Assembly: GCA_039030915.1 (NCBI GenBank) | Contig: JBCCDG010000035.1 | Coordinates: 1 to 34,585, forward strand | DNA length: 34,585 nt | Direction of reading: 5' to 3' | Source: Thermohalobaculum sp039030915 | GTDB lineage: Bacteria; Pseudomonadota; Alphaproteobacteria; Rhodobacterales; Rhodobacteraceae | In this document: positions 7,672-16,205 of the stretch, piece by piece | Layout: each line of letters begins with the position of its first letter | Position numbering within the stretch: the stretch's first letter is position 1 | Program-made: the position numbers and the translations under genes | Notes under the pieces: generated by a model | Seen by the model: the letters and a program-made list of their open reading frames with translations, nothing else | What the model was told of the DNA's origin: nothing | The model's database searches: none

Positions 7672-10600
7672 TCACTCTGCTGCGACTTTAAGCGGATGGG
7701 AGGGCAAAAGATTACTTTTCGTCTCGGAGCTGTCCCCCTCCTCCTCGGCACGGCGTTCAGCGTGGAGATACGTGTGGTAGAGCGCGGGCACGCCAACCAG
7801 CGTTAGGATCGAGGCAAAGCCGAGCCCGGCCATGATCGTCACCGCCATGGCGGCGAAGAACGTGTCGGTCAACAGCGGCGCCATCCCGAGAATCGTGGTC
7901 GCGGCGGCCAACAGGACAGGGCGCATCCGGCTCGCGCTGGCCTGCACGATGGCCTCCGATTGGGCAAGGCCTTCGGCCTTCTTGGCGTCGATCTCCTCCA
8001 CCAGCACGATAGCGTTCTTGATCAGCATCCCCGAGAGAGACAGCATCCCGAGCAGCGCCGTGAAGCTAAAGGGCAGGCCAGTAAAAAGAAGGCCGAGCGC
8101 GACGCCGTTGACGGCCATGGGAACGATCGTCCAGATCACCGCGGTTTGGAGAACCTTGCCGAAGAGCAGGATCGTGATGAGCAGCATGATTCCAAAGCTA
8201 AGCGGCATTTGCTTGCCGAGGGAGGCTTGCGCATCTCCTGCGCTCTCGTACTCGCCTCCCCATTGGAGGCGGTAGCCGGCCGGCAGCGGGATCGCCTCGA
8301 CGGCATCCATGATCTCGGCGAGGACGGTGGTCGGTGTCTTGCCGTCGATCGTGTTGGCGTAGGCCGTCACGGTCGGTACGCGATCGCGGCGTTCGATCAG
8401 CGTGTCGCGGGAGACGATGTCGAAGCCGTCGATGGCCTGGACGAGCGAGACGTAGCTCTTGGTGGCAGGCGACCAGACGGGCTGGTCCAGCATCCCGCCT
8501 GCGGCCGCAATCTCGGCGCGTGGCGTGCGTACGATCACCGGAATCAGTCGGTCGCGCTCGCGGAAGGTCGTCGCGCGTACGCCATCGGTTGCGAGCGCCA
8601 CGGCGACGGCGACGTCCTCGCGGTCGATCCCGAGTGCGTGGGCGCGGTCCTGGGCATAGATCGGTCGGACGACGGGCTCGCGCTCGCGCCAATCGACGGC
8701 CTCAGAATGAAGGTTGGGGGTGTCCTCTTGCATGATCCGCTTGGCCTCGTCGGCGAGGCGGCGCAGCACGTCAGGGTCGGGGCCGGAGAAGCGTGCCTCG
8801 ATGTCCGCCGGCACGTTGGGACCGTAGATGATGCGCTCGGTCGAGACGTTGGCCCATGGCAGGGCCTCGTCCACAAAGAGGTCCAGCTCGGCGCGCAGTG
8901 TCGGGATTGCGTCCTGCGAGGCCGCGCGAATGATCATCTCGCCATAGGATGGCTCGGGCGCCTCCGGCTCGTAGGTGAGCAGGAACCTGGTGAAGCCCTG
9001 GCCGGCTGAGGCGGTGACGGCGGCGACATCGTCGCGTGCCATCAGCCACTCTTCGATCACGGCCAGGTCTTCGGAGACCTTGCCGATGGCCGTGCCCTGC
9101 GCCGCCTTGTAAGTGAGGTAGAAGAGCGGCGTCATCGACGGCGGGAAGAACTGTTGGCGGACCTGCGTCATAGCCCCCATGCAGGCGATCGTGAGCGCGA
9201 CGAGCCCGACGATGACCCCCAAGCGGAAGCGCAGAGTGAGATGGACGAGCTTGCCGTAGAGCGCGAAGATGCGGCCGCCGTACGGATCCTCGCCCTCCTT
9301 CAGGCCCCCGCATCGGAACACGTAGCTCGCGAGCAGCGGCGTGACCGTGACGGCGAGGATCCAGGAGAGCATCAGCGAGAGGCTGATGACGGCAAAGAGC
9401 GAGAACAGGAACTCACCCGTCGCATCGGGACTGAGCCCGATGCCCGCAAAGGCCATGATGCCGATTACCGTTGCGCCGAGCAGTGGCACCCCGGTGCGGC
9501 CCGCGATCTCCTCGGCGGCGTCGGGCGCGGACACGCCTTGGCGCATGCGCTGTTGCATTCCTTCGGCCACGACGATGGCGTTGTCGACCAACATTCCCAT
9601 CGCGATGATGAGAGCGCCGAGGGAGATACGCTCCATCTTCGTGTCGGTGAGGTACATCGCGAAGAACGAGGCCGTGACCGTGAGCAGGAGCGTCGACCCC
9701 ACCACGAAGGCCGCACGCCAGCCCATGAAGAGCGCGAGTACGACGATAACCACGCCGACAGACATCGCCAGCGAGGCGACGAAGCCGACCGACGCATCCG
9801 CGACGACGCGGTGCTGCTCGTAGATCGCGTCTATCGTGACGCCGACAGGCAGGCGTTCCGCCGCCTCCTTCATACGCGCCTCGACCGCGGCACCGACATC
9901 GACGATGTTGCGGCTCGTGAGACCAGCGATGCCCAGCGTGAAGGCTTCGGCGCTATTGTGGCGGACGATATGGGACTGCTCTTCTACACGGGTCCGTTCG
10001 ATATCGGCGAAGTCGCGGAGCTCGATCACCTGGCCACCGACGCCGAAGGTGACGTCGCCGGTCAGCGCGGTCGGGCTTTCGACGGCGGGCTCGTCAAAGG
10101 CAAGCTCGTGGTTGCCGTTGCTGAAGCTGCCCGTGGGCGTGACGTTGGTCGCATCGTCTAGCGCGCTCAGAATGAGGCCCGGCGCGACACCGAGCTGTGT
10201 CAGCAGCCGGGAATCCGGCTCCACGTAGATTGCTTCCTCTGGCAACCCGAGCAACTGGGCGTTTGCCACACCGTCGACCGCCAGCGCCTCCCGGCGGAGG
10301 AAAGTCGCGATTTCGTGGATGTCCGCGTCGGAGTAGCCCGGCGCGCTGACAGCGTAGTAGACGCCGTAGACGTCGCCGAAGTCGTCGTTGATCGTCGATG
10401 GCAAGGCACCCCTCGGTAGGCCGGCCCGGGCGTCTTCGACCCGGTCACGCAAGTCGTCCCAGATCTGGGGCAGCTCGCTCGCGTCGTATTGCTCGCCCAT
10501 CTCGACCTCGATGATCGAGACGCCGGGCAGTGCTCGGGTCGTGATCTCATCCACCTCGCCCATTTGCTGAAGCTCGGACTCGATAACCTCCGAGACCTCG

Positions 10601-10785
10601 ATCGCGACCTCAGCCGCTGTGGCGCCGGGATAGGGCGTAACAACCAGGGCCGACTTCAGCGTGAAGACCGGGTCCTCCAGCTTGCCGACCTCAAGATACC
10701 CCAAGGCACCGCCGAACAGCGCGAAGAGGATGATGAGCCAGGTATAGAGTGGCTTGGTGATGGATAGCCGGGCAATGGAGCGCAT
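7672..10785 (-). CDS. RND-family efflux pump, inner-membrane permease
   Basis: 1,037 residues, the usual length for AcrB-type hydrophobe/amphiphile efflux permeases. It has TM1 at about 12-30, a large periplasmic porter loop (about 31-333), a block of TM segments from about 334, a second periplasmic loop, and the C-terminal TM block (FTALLGMLSLSGMLIKNAIVLVEEI). In TM4 the proton-relay motif reads GMLVDNAIVV (D401, N402), where AcrB has two aspartates. It should export small molecules with the adaptor encoded just upstream; an outer-membrane channel is not encoded in the window and would come from elsewhere. Its ATG shares one base with the adaptor stop (TGATG), so the two are coupled. Substrate cannot be read. 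The last 25 residues are hydrophilic and run up to the decayed IS. Confidence 0.92.
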   Translation of the reverse strand: MRSIARLSITKPLYTWLIILFALFGGALGYLEVGKLEDPVFTLKSALVVTPYPGATAAEVAIEVSEVIESELQQMGEVDEITTRALPGVSIIEVEMGEQYDASELPQIWDDLRDRVEDARAGLPRGALPSTINDDFGDVYGVYYAVSAPGYSDADIHEIATFLRREALAVDGVANAQLLGLPEEAIYVEPDSRLLTQLGVAPGLILSALDDATNVTPTGSFSNGNHELAFDEPAVESPTALTGDVTFGVGGQVIELRDFADIERTRVEEQSHIVRHNSAEAFTLGIAGLTSRNIVDVGAAVEARMKEAAERLPVGVTIDAIYEQHRVVADASVGFVASLAMSVGVVIVVLALFMGWRAAFVVGSTLLLTVTASFFAMYLTDTKMERISLGALIIAMGMLVDNAIVVAEGMQQRMRQGVSAPDAAEEIAGRTGVPLLGATVIGIMAFAGIGLSPDATGEFLFSLFAVISLSLMLSWILAVTVTPLLASYVFRCGGLKEGEDPYGGRIFALYGKLVHLTLRFRLGVIVGLVALTIACMGAMTQVRQQFFPPSMTPLFYLTYKAAQGTAIGKVSEDLAVIEEWLMARDDVAAVTASAGQGFTRFLLTYEPEAPEPSYGEMIIRAASQDAIPTLRAELDLFVDEALPWANVSTERIIYGPNVPADIEARFSGPDPDVLRRLADEAKRIMQEDTPNLHSEAVDWREREPVVRPIYAQDRAHALGIDREDVAVAVALATDGVRATTFRERDRLIPVIVRTPRAEIAAAGGMLDQPVWSPATKSYVSLVQAIDGFDIVSRDTLIERRDRVPTVTAYANTIDGKTPTTVLAEIMDAVEAIPLPAGYRLQWGGEYESAGDAQASLGKQMPLSFGIMLLITILLFGKVLQTAVIWTIVPMAVNGVALGLLFTGLPFSFTALLGMLSLSGMLIKNAIVLVEEIDAKKAEGLAQSEAIVQASASRMRPVLLAAATTILGMAPLLTDTFFAAMAVTIMAGLGFASILTLVGVPALYHTYLHAERRAEEEGDSSETKSNLLPSHPLKVAAE

Positions 10786-11861
10786 CAGTCTTCCTCCACC
10801 AGCAGGCCGTCGTAGCGACGCACCGTCTGTCCATCGCTCAGCAAGTGCGCGCCGGCAGCGACGATCAGCGCGTCCTCTGGTATGCCCTCGACGTGCAGAC
10901 CCGTGCCCGTGGAAACCGAGAGCGAGACCTCGACGCGGCGGACGCGGCCTGTCGCCTCGCCCTCGGGTTCGGGCTCGAAGACCATGACCTCGAAGCCGCG
11001 TTCCGTGTTTGAGAGGATCGCGCCTGGTGGCAGGAGCGCGCCGGCATTGGTCTGGGGCATCGCGGCGGTCACGGTGGCGGATGCACCGGGGATCAGTCCA
11101 GCTGCCGCTGCTTCTGGGATCGCAAGCGAGAACGTGAAGCTCTGGCCGACGGCGCCGGTGGTGGCCTCGAACTCGGCGAGGGCCACGGGGGTGACACGGC
11201 CGTCGGGCAGAGTGGCCTCGAAGGCGATGTCCTCGGGTCGGACGTCTTGCAGCGCGCGCTCCGGCACCTCGATCTCGACGCGGACCTCGCTCATGTCGTG
11301 CAGTCGGAGGATCGGCTCCCCCGGCGCGACGATGCTGAAGAGCGGGGCGATCCGCTCGGCGACGACGCCATCGAAAGGGGCAATGAGAACCGTGTCCTCA
11401 AGCGCCTCACGCGCGTCGCTCAGGGCGAGCCGGGCCAGCTCCCGCGCTGTCTCGGCGTCGTCGGCCTTGACCTCGGCCGTGACCTTCCGGTTTGCCAGCG
11501 TGCGAATCCGCTGTGCATCTCGGCCGGCATGCTCAAGCGAGACTTCAGCGCGCGCCACGGCGCGCTGGAACGGGTCCGGGTCGAGCTGCGCCAGCAATAC
11601 GCCGCGCGAGACGACCGCACCCTCGGGCGCGTTTAGGAGGGTCAGCTGACCGCCGACTTCAAAGGACGCCGTGACGGTTTCACGTGCGGAGATGCGGCCG
11701 AAGAACGTGCGTGAGGTGGCTGCTCGCGCGGCCTCGGGCGACACGAGCCGGACGGCCGGCATAGGTGCCCGGTCTCCGGAGGGGGTCAAATCCTGCGCGT
11801 GCGCGGCCATCGCCCCGACAAGGAGGACGGCGGTGAACTGAGGGACTGTCGGAAAGCGCAT
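10785..11861 (-). CDS. RND efflux periplasmic adaptor (membrane fusion protein)
   Basis: 358 residues. It has a Sec-type signal peptide (MRFPTVPQFTAVLLVGAMAAHA, predicted cut after AHA) and the first half of a lipoyl/barrel-sandwich domain (VTASFEVGGQL, then GAVVSRGVLLAQLDPDPF). An alpha-helical hairpin follows (VARAEVSLEHAGRDAQRIRTLANRKVTAEVKADDAETARELA), then the second lipoyl half (DTVLIAPFDGVVAERI) and beta-barrel and membrane-proximal domains. It would bridge the inner-membrane pump and an outer-membrane channel. ATG at 11861 is chosen because GGAGGA lies nine bases upstream and a signal peptide starts there. It begins four bases after the stop of the upstream unknown gene and overlaps the pump start by one base. 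Confidence 0.9.
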   Translation of the reverse strand: MRFPTVPQFTAVLLVGAMAAHAQDLTPSGDRAPMPAVRLVSPEAARAATSRTFFGRISARETVTASFEVGGQLTLLNAPEGAVVSRGVLLAQLDPDPFQRAVARAEVSLEHAGRDAQRIRTLANRKVTAEVKADDAETARELARLALSDAREALEDTVLIAPFDGVVAERIAPLFSIVAPGEPILRLHDMSEVRVEIEVPERALQDVRPEDIAFEATLPDGRVTPVALAEFEATTGAVGQSFTFSLAIPEAAAAGLIPGASATVTAAMPQTNAGALLPPGAILSNTERGFEVMVFEPEPEGEATGRVRRVEVSLSVSTGTGLHVEGIPEDALIVAAGAHLLSDGQTVRRYDGLLVEED

Positions 11862-11865
11862 CGGC

Positions 11866-12456
11866 TCAGGTCCTCCGGTACGTTGCGACGACGCGGTCGA
11901 AGGCGGCATCTGTTAGGGCACCGTCGACCCCGTTACTGGAATGGACGTCCTGCCAGAGGATCCAAGAGGGGAACGCCTTCGGGACGGGGGGGCGGGGCTG
12001 GACGCCACGGTCGCCCTTGTCGACCCAGACGCATCGGGTCCATCCGCTGGTCACACGAACGGCCCAGATGGCGTAAAATCCTGACTGATTAGCCATGATG
12101 AAGTCTCGGGCGCCAATGATGACGTCGGGCTTGCCCGCATCTCGGGACGCCGGCGCACAAGTATCAGCTGCATCGCGCTGCTTCCCGACACTATCGTGAA
12201 CCTCGGAGGGGGTCACCTCGTTGGCGCGGTGTTCACCGAAGAACAGAACGATGACCACGCTCTCTTCACAGTCCGTAGCCTTCGGGATCCGTTGGTCCCA
12301 CTGGCGGAAGATGGTGAAGGCAAAGCAGTCTTCGTTCCCTACCCTCGGCCGGTGGTCGCGGCCACCGACGACGCATCGGGCATGCCGTACATCATTCTGG
12401 CGAGGGGCGACCTGGAGATGGGCTTCGCTATCGGGTTCTCGACTGACGGCGTTCAT
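11866..12456 (-). CDS. Unknown protein, first gene of the RND operon
   Basis: 196 residues with no family I recognise. The N-terminal half is polar with scattered Cys and His. The C-terminal half is more fold-like, with AIWAVRVTSGWTRCVWVDKGDRG, a proline-rich PRPPVPKAFPSWILW segment and a final helix. There is no signal peptide or membrane segment. ATG at 12456 has AGGGAG seven bases upstream, and third codon positions are mostly G or C, which supports this strand over the open frame opposite it at 12,196-12,513. The stop lies four bases before the adaptor start, so it is probably cotranscribed with the pump. Confidence 0.55.
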   Translation of the reverse strand: MNAVSREPDSEAHLQVAPRQNDVRHARCVVGGRDHRPRVGNEDCFAFTIFRQWDQRIPKATDCEESVVIVLFFGEHRANEVTPSEVHDSVGKQRDAADTCAPASRDAGKPDVIIGARDFIMANQSGFYAIWAVRVTSGWTRCVWVDKGDRGVQPRPPVPKAFPSWILWQDVHSSNGVDGALTDAAFDRVVATYRRT

Positions 12457-12627
12457 CGTAGCTCTCCCTGCTGTTCGCGGCGGAAGACCCGCCTCCGTTC
12501 GACGTGGGAATGAAGGCCGTCGTCGCCGTCGGAGAAGGGTCATCGGCGAAAGAGTGCGTTCCAGATGTGGAACGCCCTATCGGGAACCCTACCATCTCCT
12601 GCGGAACAGGAGGCGGAGGCCGGCCCA

Positions 12628-13542
12628 ATGGCGCTCTACGACGCGGAGGATTTGACGGCGTTCTCGATGATCTACGAGGCGGGTGGGATCAGTTCTGCCG
12701 AGCGGTCGAGCGGTCGCTCCAAGGCATCGCTCTCACGAGCGCTCAGCCGTCTGGAGGCGGCCGCCGAATGCCTTCTGTTCGAGCGCGTATCGAGCGGCTT
12801 GCGGCCGACCGAGATCGGACGCGCGCTGTTCGTGCAGGCTTCTGCGGTGCGGACAGCATGTGAAGAGGCAGACACGGTGTTGCGCGGCGCAACTGGCGCT
12901 CCGGCCGGGCGGCTTACAGTCGCTGCCAGCGCCACGGCGAGCCAGCTCCTAATCGCACCGGCCTTGGCCGCGTACAAGCTGCAGCATCCGGAGGTCGAGA
13001 TCACGCTTCGGTCGACCACGGAAGCCCCGGATCCGAAAGGCGCCGATATCGACTTGGTGATGCGCGCGGGATGGCCTAGTGAGCAGTACCTTCTCGCGCG
13101 GCGTATCATTTCGGGAACGACCGGGCTTTATGTCGATGCCGCGGGCCTCGGTTCCGATGCCTCCACGACAATAGCCGATCTGCGTCGGGCAGGACGGATC
13201 GTGATCGACGCCCCGGATGCGCCGACTGAGTGGTGTCATGCCTGGACGCTAGAACGCGCGGGCGAGACGCTGGTCCTAGATGCACCGCCCTACATGCGGA
13301 TCGCAGAGCCCTCCGTCGTCTTGACGATCCTCGCCGCAGGGAGCGGTGTTGCGCTGCTTCCGCATTTCTACGCGAAGCAATACGTTTCGGCTGGCACGCT
13401 CCGCCGTGTCTTGCCGGATTGGGAGGGCCCCTCCCTAGAACTCTACGCCGCACTTCCCGAGGGACGCACGAGAATACCAGCGGTGCGCGCGTTCCTCGAC
13501 ACGCTGATCGAGTACGCGCGCGGCTTGAAACTAAGCGAATAA
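12628..13542 (+). CDS. LysR-family transcriptional regulator
   Basis: 304 residues. The N-terminal winged HTH (about 1-60: DLTAFSMIYEAGGISSAERSSGRSKASLSRALSRLE, then LLFERVSSGLRPTEIG) is classical LysR. The rest is the two-lobed effector-binding domain (GRLTVAASATASQLLIAPAL, HPEVEITLRSTTEAPD, IDLVMRAGW, LTILAAGSGVALLPHFYA). ATG at 12628 has CGGAGG eight bases upstream; an in-frame ATG at 12,565 would add an N-terminus not typical of the family. It is divergent from the RND operon with 171 bases between start codons, the usual arrangement for a LysR protein controlling its neighbour. That control is inferred; the ligand is unknown. Confidence 0.88.
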   Translation: MALYDAEDLTAFSMIYEAGGISSAERSSGRSKASLSRALSRLEAAAECLLFERVSSGLRPTEIGRALFVQASAVRTACEEADTVLRGATGAPAGRLTVAASATASQLLIAPALAAYKLQHPEVEITLRSTTEAPDPKGADIDLVMRAGWPSEQYLLARRIISGTTGLYVDAAGLGSDASTTIADLRRAGRIVIDAPDAPTEWCHAWTLERAGETLVLDAPPYMRIAEPSVVLTILAAGSGVALLPHFYAKQYVSAGTLRRVLPDWEGPSLELYAALPEGRTRIPAVRAFLDTLIEYARGLKLSE

Positions 13543-13871
13543 CAGAGCGCGCGCGCGTCTGCTCCGCCGACCTCCGCGGTCTCGCCTATGCCTAAAGCAA
13601 GACCTTCTCGAGGTGGATTTCTCGCAGCGGAGGGCGTTCGTATCCCTGCGCCGCCTCGGCATGGTGCATGATCAGCTAGTTCCAATAGGACAGTTCTAAA
13701 AACCCCTCTGTTCCAGCGGCTTGCTCATTCACTGGCGTGGGTCTGCAAGGGAGGCGAGGATGTCGGGACAGCCTGGGTGTACTGATCAGGTTGAGCGATA
13801 ACGGGCGCTGTCTAAGAGCGGCAATCCGCTCGGGCGACTGGCCGCAGTGGTGGATTCAAAATGTTCCGAGA
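13543..13871. other. Non-coding stretch between the LysR gene and an IS remnant
   Basis: No convincing gene. A minus-strand reading of 13,592-13,666 gives a short protein-like tail (HHAEAAQGYERPP, then LREIHLEKVLL and a stop) that may be the end of a lost gene, but I cannot name it. The rest shows no recognised motif. Confidence 0.4.
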
Positions 13872-13930
13872 CGAGTGTCCGGGCTCAGCGCCCATGGGAC
13901 ATCAGAGGTGATTCTGCAACGGAGGGTTTC
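13872..13930 (+). repeat. IS-end repeat, second copy at 6,313-6,371
   Basis: 46 of 59 positions match the other copy without gaps. It lies 53 bases upstream of the IS3-family orfA start, as the left end of such an element would. Confidence 0.6.
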
Positions 13931-13983
13931 GATGCTGCGCGCGTCCTTCGGTTTTGGCTCATCGTAACTACCGAAGAGTGGAG

Positions 13984-14331
13984 ATGAGACAGAAACCCGG
14001 AACGCACAAGCCACCAGCCGATCGTGTCGTGAAGGACATCCGCCGGCGCACGCCCGAGCATCGTTCGGCGGAGGAGAAGATCCGCATCGTGCTTGAGGGC
14101 CTGCGCGGCGAGGAGAGCATCGCGGAGCTCAGACGCCGCGCAGGCATCGCGACGAGCCTCTACTACAGTCGGTCAAAGGAGTTTCTTGAGGCTGGCAAAC
14201 GCCTTAGGATTAGCGACACCGCCCGCCAGGCAAGCAGCCCAGAGGTGAAGGAGCAGCGCGCCGAGGCCATTGCCCTCAGAGAGGCGCTGGCCGACGTCAC
14301 GCTCGAAAACCGGCTGCTCAAAAAAGCATGA
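13984..14331 (+). CDS. IS3-family transposase OrfA (element otherwise dead)
   Basis: 115 residues. The HTH part (HRSAEEKIRIVLEGLRGEES, then IAELRRRAGIATSLYYSRSKEFLEAGK) and a C-terminal leucine-rich helix (EAIALREALADVTLENRLLKK) are typical of OrfA from this type of IS3-family element. ATG at 13984 is the likely start; an in-frame ATG at 13,954 is possible. The frame is intact, but the catalytic orfB that follows is destroyed, so the product cannot transpose the element. Confidence 0.7.
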   Translation: MRQKPGTHKPPADRVVKDIRRRTPEHRSAEEKIRIVLEGLRGEESIAELRRRAGIATSLYYSRSKEFLEAGKRLRISDTARQASSPEVKEQRAEAIALREALADVTLENRLLKKA

Positions 14332-15138
14332 TCGGGGATGGGAGAGACGACGGATGAGATACCCCGCCTCCGAAACTGAACCCGCGAACGCCAATGGTCC
14401 GAGAGAGCGGGTGAAAGGAGATCATCCGGCCCGTCGAGCGGTCGCACCTGCCGGCGAAGCGTGCCCTTGAGATGCTCGGCGTCCCGCGGACGACGTTCTA
14501 CCGCCCCCTCTCGGTGCATGCTCGCATGCACCTGCCGGTCAGCGGGATACGACCGCTACCAGGCCTTCGGCGAGGGCGTCCTGGAGCACTGACTGCCGCA
14601 TCCCGGACTGGTCTGGAACCGAATCCCCGATGCGGTCCGCCAGGCCGTTGTCAATCTGGCGCTGGACGAACCAGAGCTCTCGCCGCGGGAACTGACTGTT
14701 CAGTTCACCGACACGAAAAGGCACTTCGGGTCAGAGGCTTCCGTGTACCGCTTCCTTAAGGCGCAGGACCTGATCACCAGCCCGGCCCACGCGTGACCAG
14801 GCCCGCCGACGAACTCCGGGACAAGACCAGCCAGCCCAATGAACTCTGGCAGACGGACTTCACCTCTTTGAAAGTTGTCGGCTGGGGATGAGACTACCTC
14901 AGCACGATCCTGGACGACTTCAGCCGGTAGGTCGTCGCCTGGAAGCTCTGCACCACCATGCGGGCCACTGACGCCACTGTCGCGCTCGACCTCGCCCTCG
15001 AGGCCTCCAGCTGTGATTGCCCTACCGTGCTGCATCGGCCGCGCGCCGGCCAACCTCTTGGAGAGACGAAGGATCAAAGAAGAGACCATCCGCCATCGCC
15101 ACTTGCTCAACCAACGGGCTAGGGTGCGGCCTCATTGA
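14328..15138 (+). pseudogene. Broken IS3-family transposase OrfB
   Basis: Recognisable pieces appear in order but in different frames: MRYPAS, AKRALEMLGVPRTTFYRP, VWNRIPDAVRQAVVNLALDE, LSPRELTVQFTDTKRHFGSE, ASVYRFLKAQDLITSP, LWQTDFTSLKVVGWG (with a TGA for a Trp codon), and STILDDFSR. The C-terminal ERRRIKEETIRHRHLLNQRA follows after most of the DDE core has been deleted. There are several frameshifts, stops and one large internal deletion, so it is non-functional. Confidence 0.75.
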
Positions 15139-15638
15139 TTTGCAAGCCAGATGCGGATCGCGGCGAGCTTGAGGGCGGCGAGGTAGGTCTCCGGGTTTCG
15201 GTCGTATCGGGTTGCGAGGCCGCGGAACTGCTCGATCTGATTGAAGAACCGCTCCACGAGAGTGCGCTGGCGATAGAGCCATCCGGTGAAGGGGAAGCTC
15301 TCCTTGCCGATCGAGCGGGGGTGGGATGTTCGCCCAGATGCTACGGTCGCGGGCGTGATCCCGGATGGCATTCGTGTCGTGGACCCGGTCTGCCGGAAGC
15401 GTCGCACCGTCGGCCACATCCTCGATGAGCGGCAGCGTCTCGGCCGCATCTCCCGCCTTAGCCGGGCGTGAGCGCAAGGCGAACAGGCCTGCCATCCGCG
15501 TCTTCGAGTGAATGGATCTTCGTTGTCAGCCCCCCGCGGGAACTCCCCATGCGACTATCGCCCGACCCCCTTTTCTTGCGCCGCGCCAAGCTGGCGGACG
15601 CGGACAAAACTGCTGTCGATCATGACGCTATCGCCGTC
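15132..15638 (-). pseudogene. Broken IS5-family (IS427-like) transposase OrfB
   Basis: Minus-strand pieces in order are DSVMIDSSFVRVRQLGAAQEKG, a frame break, LTTKIHSLEDADGRPVRLAL, then ADRVHDTNAIRDHARDRS in another frame, and finally RTLVERFFNQIEQFRGLATRYD with a tail ending in IRIWLANQ at 15132. These carry the DDE residues of an IS5-family transposase (Asp in MIDSS, Asp in ADRVHDT, Glu in FNQIEQF), but frame changes and a stop break the gene. The 3' border meets the IS3-family remnant. Confidence 0.75.
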
Positions 15639-15890
15639 TTAGGCCTTTGAGATCGCTGCCAGAAGCTGGTCCCAATCGCCCGCGGCGCGCCAGCGGACGA
15701 ACCGGTTGTAGAGCGTCGTGCGAGGCCGATTGCGCTCCGAAACGTCCCGCCACGGCGAACCTATTCGGAAGCGCCAGAGGATGCCGTCGATCAGACGGAG
15801 GTCGTCGACCCGCGGCACACCTCTCGAGTTCCGCGGCAAGAGCAGGTCGATGACAGCCCATTCCTCGTCGGTCGGTTCGTGGCGGCGCAT
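15639..15890 (-). CDS. IS5-family (IS427-like) transposase OrfA, from a dead element
   Basis: 83 residues: MRRHEPTDEEWAVIDLLLP, then DDLRLIDGILWRFRIGSPWRDV, TTLYNRFVRWRAAGDWDQLL and a TGA stop. This is the DUF4096-type N-terminal domain of two-ORF IS5-family transposases. GGAAGG lies just upstream of ATG at 15890. The frame is whole, but the catalytic orfB after it is broken. Confidence 0.75.
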   Translation of the reverse strand: MRRHEPTDEEWAVIDLLLPRNSRGVPRVDDLRLIDGILWRFRIGSPWRDVSERNRPRTTLYNRFVRWRAAGDWDQLLAAISKA

Positions 15891-16205
15891 GAATACCTCC
15901 TTCCTTCCCGCAGTAAGGAAGCAAGACTGCGTTGCAATCTGAATCCTCGGTAAGCTTTATGGGTACACAACTTAGCCTCAACCAGGCTGGGCCAGACGCT
16001 CGAGAGCATTATGGCCTCTGAGGTTTCAAATAATCTGACTACGCACAAGGCCGCGTCCCTCGCGATCCGGACCGAGCCAAGCTGTCGGCAACACAACCCG
16101 AGCTACGCCGGATCGTCCACCATGGGTCCGCGTCACACCCATTCGAGCAATCAGTAGAGCGATGCTCGCACCTGCTTTCTGTCGCGGCCGGCTTCTGGCG
16201 CCCAG
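15891..16205. other. IS leader and non-coding sequence before cobQ's 3' end
   Basis: The first 60-70 bases are probably the leader of the IS5-family element. The rest to the end of cobQ shows no gene I can support. I found no terminal inverted repeat pair marking the border of the element and no clear terminator for cobQ. Confidence 0.35.

Larger units (their letters stand above)
13872..15138 (+). mobile_element. Decayed IS3-family element
   Basis: It begins with the 59-bp end also found at 6,313-6,371, then has an intact-looking orfA and a badly broken orfB. No matching right inverted repeat was found, and the right end meets a decayed IS5-family element. Coordinates of both ends are approximate. 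Confidence 0.7.

Noticed and set aside
9154..10161. 335-codon open frame antisense to the RND pump gene
   Set aside because: The pump gene on the other strand is clear along its full length; the antisense product has low-complexity Arg/Asp/Glu-rich sequence and no motif. GC3 bias explains the openness.
12196..12513. Plus-strand frame opposite the unknown RND-operon gene
   Set aside because: It looks somewhat protein-like, but the minus-strand frame has a better ribosome-binding site, operon spacing and codon bias.
14320..14326. AAAAAAG as a programmed frameshift site in the decayed IS3-family element
   Set aside because: The heptamer is not in the X XXY YYZ phase relative to orfA, and orfB is broken anyway.
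15891..16100. Terminal inverted repeats for the decayed IS5-family element
   Set aside because: A few shared bases (ATTGATTTGCAA versus ATTCAGATTGCAA) are too weak to set borders.
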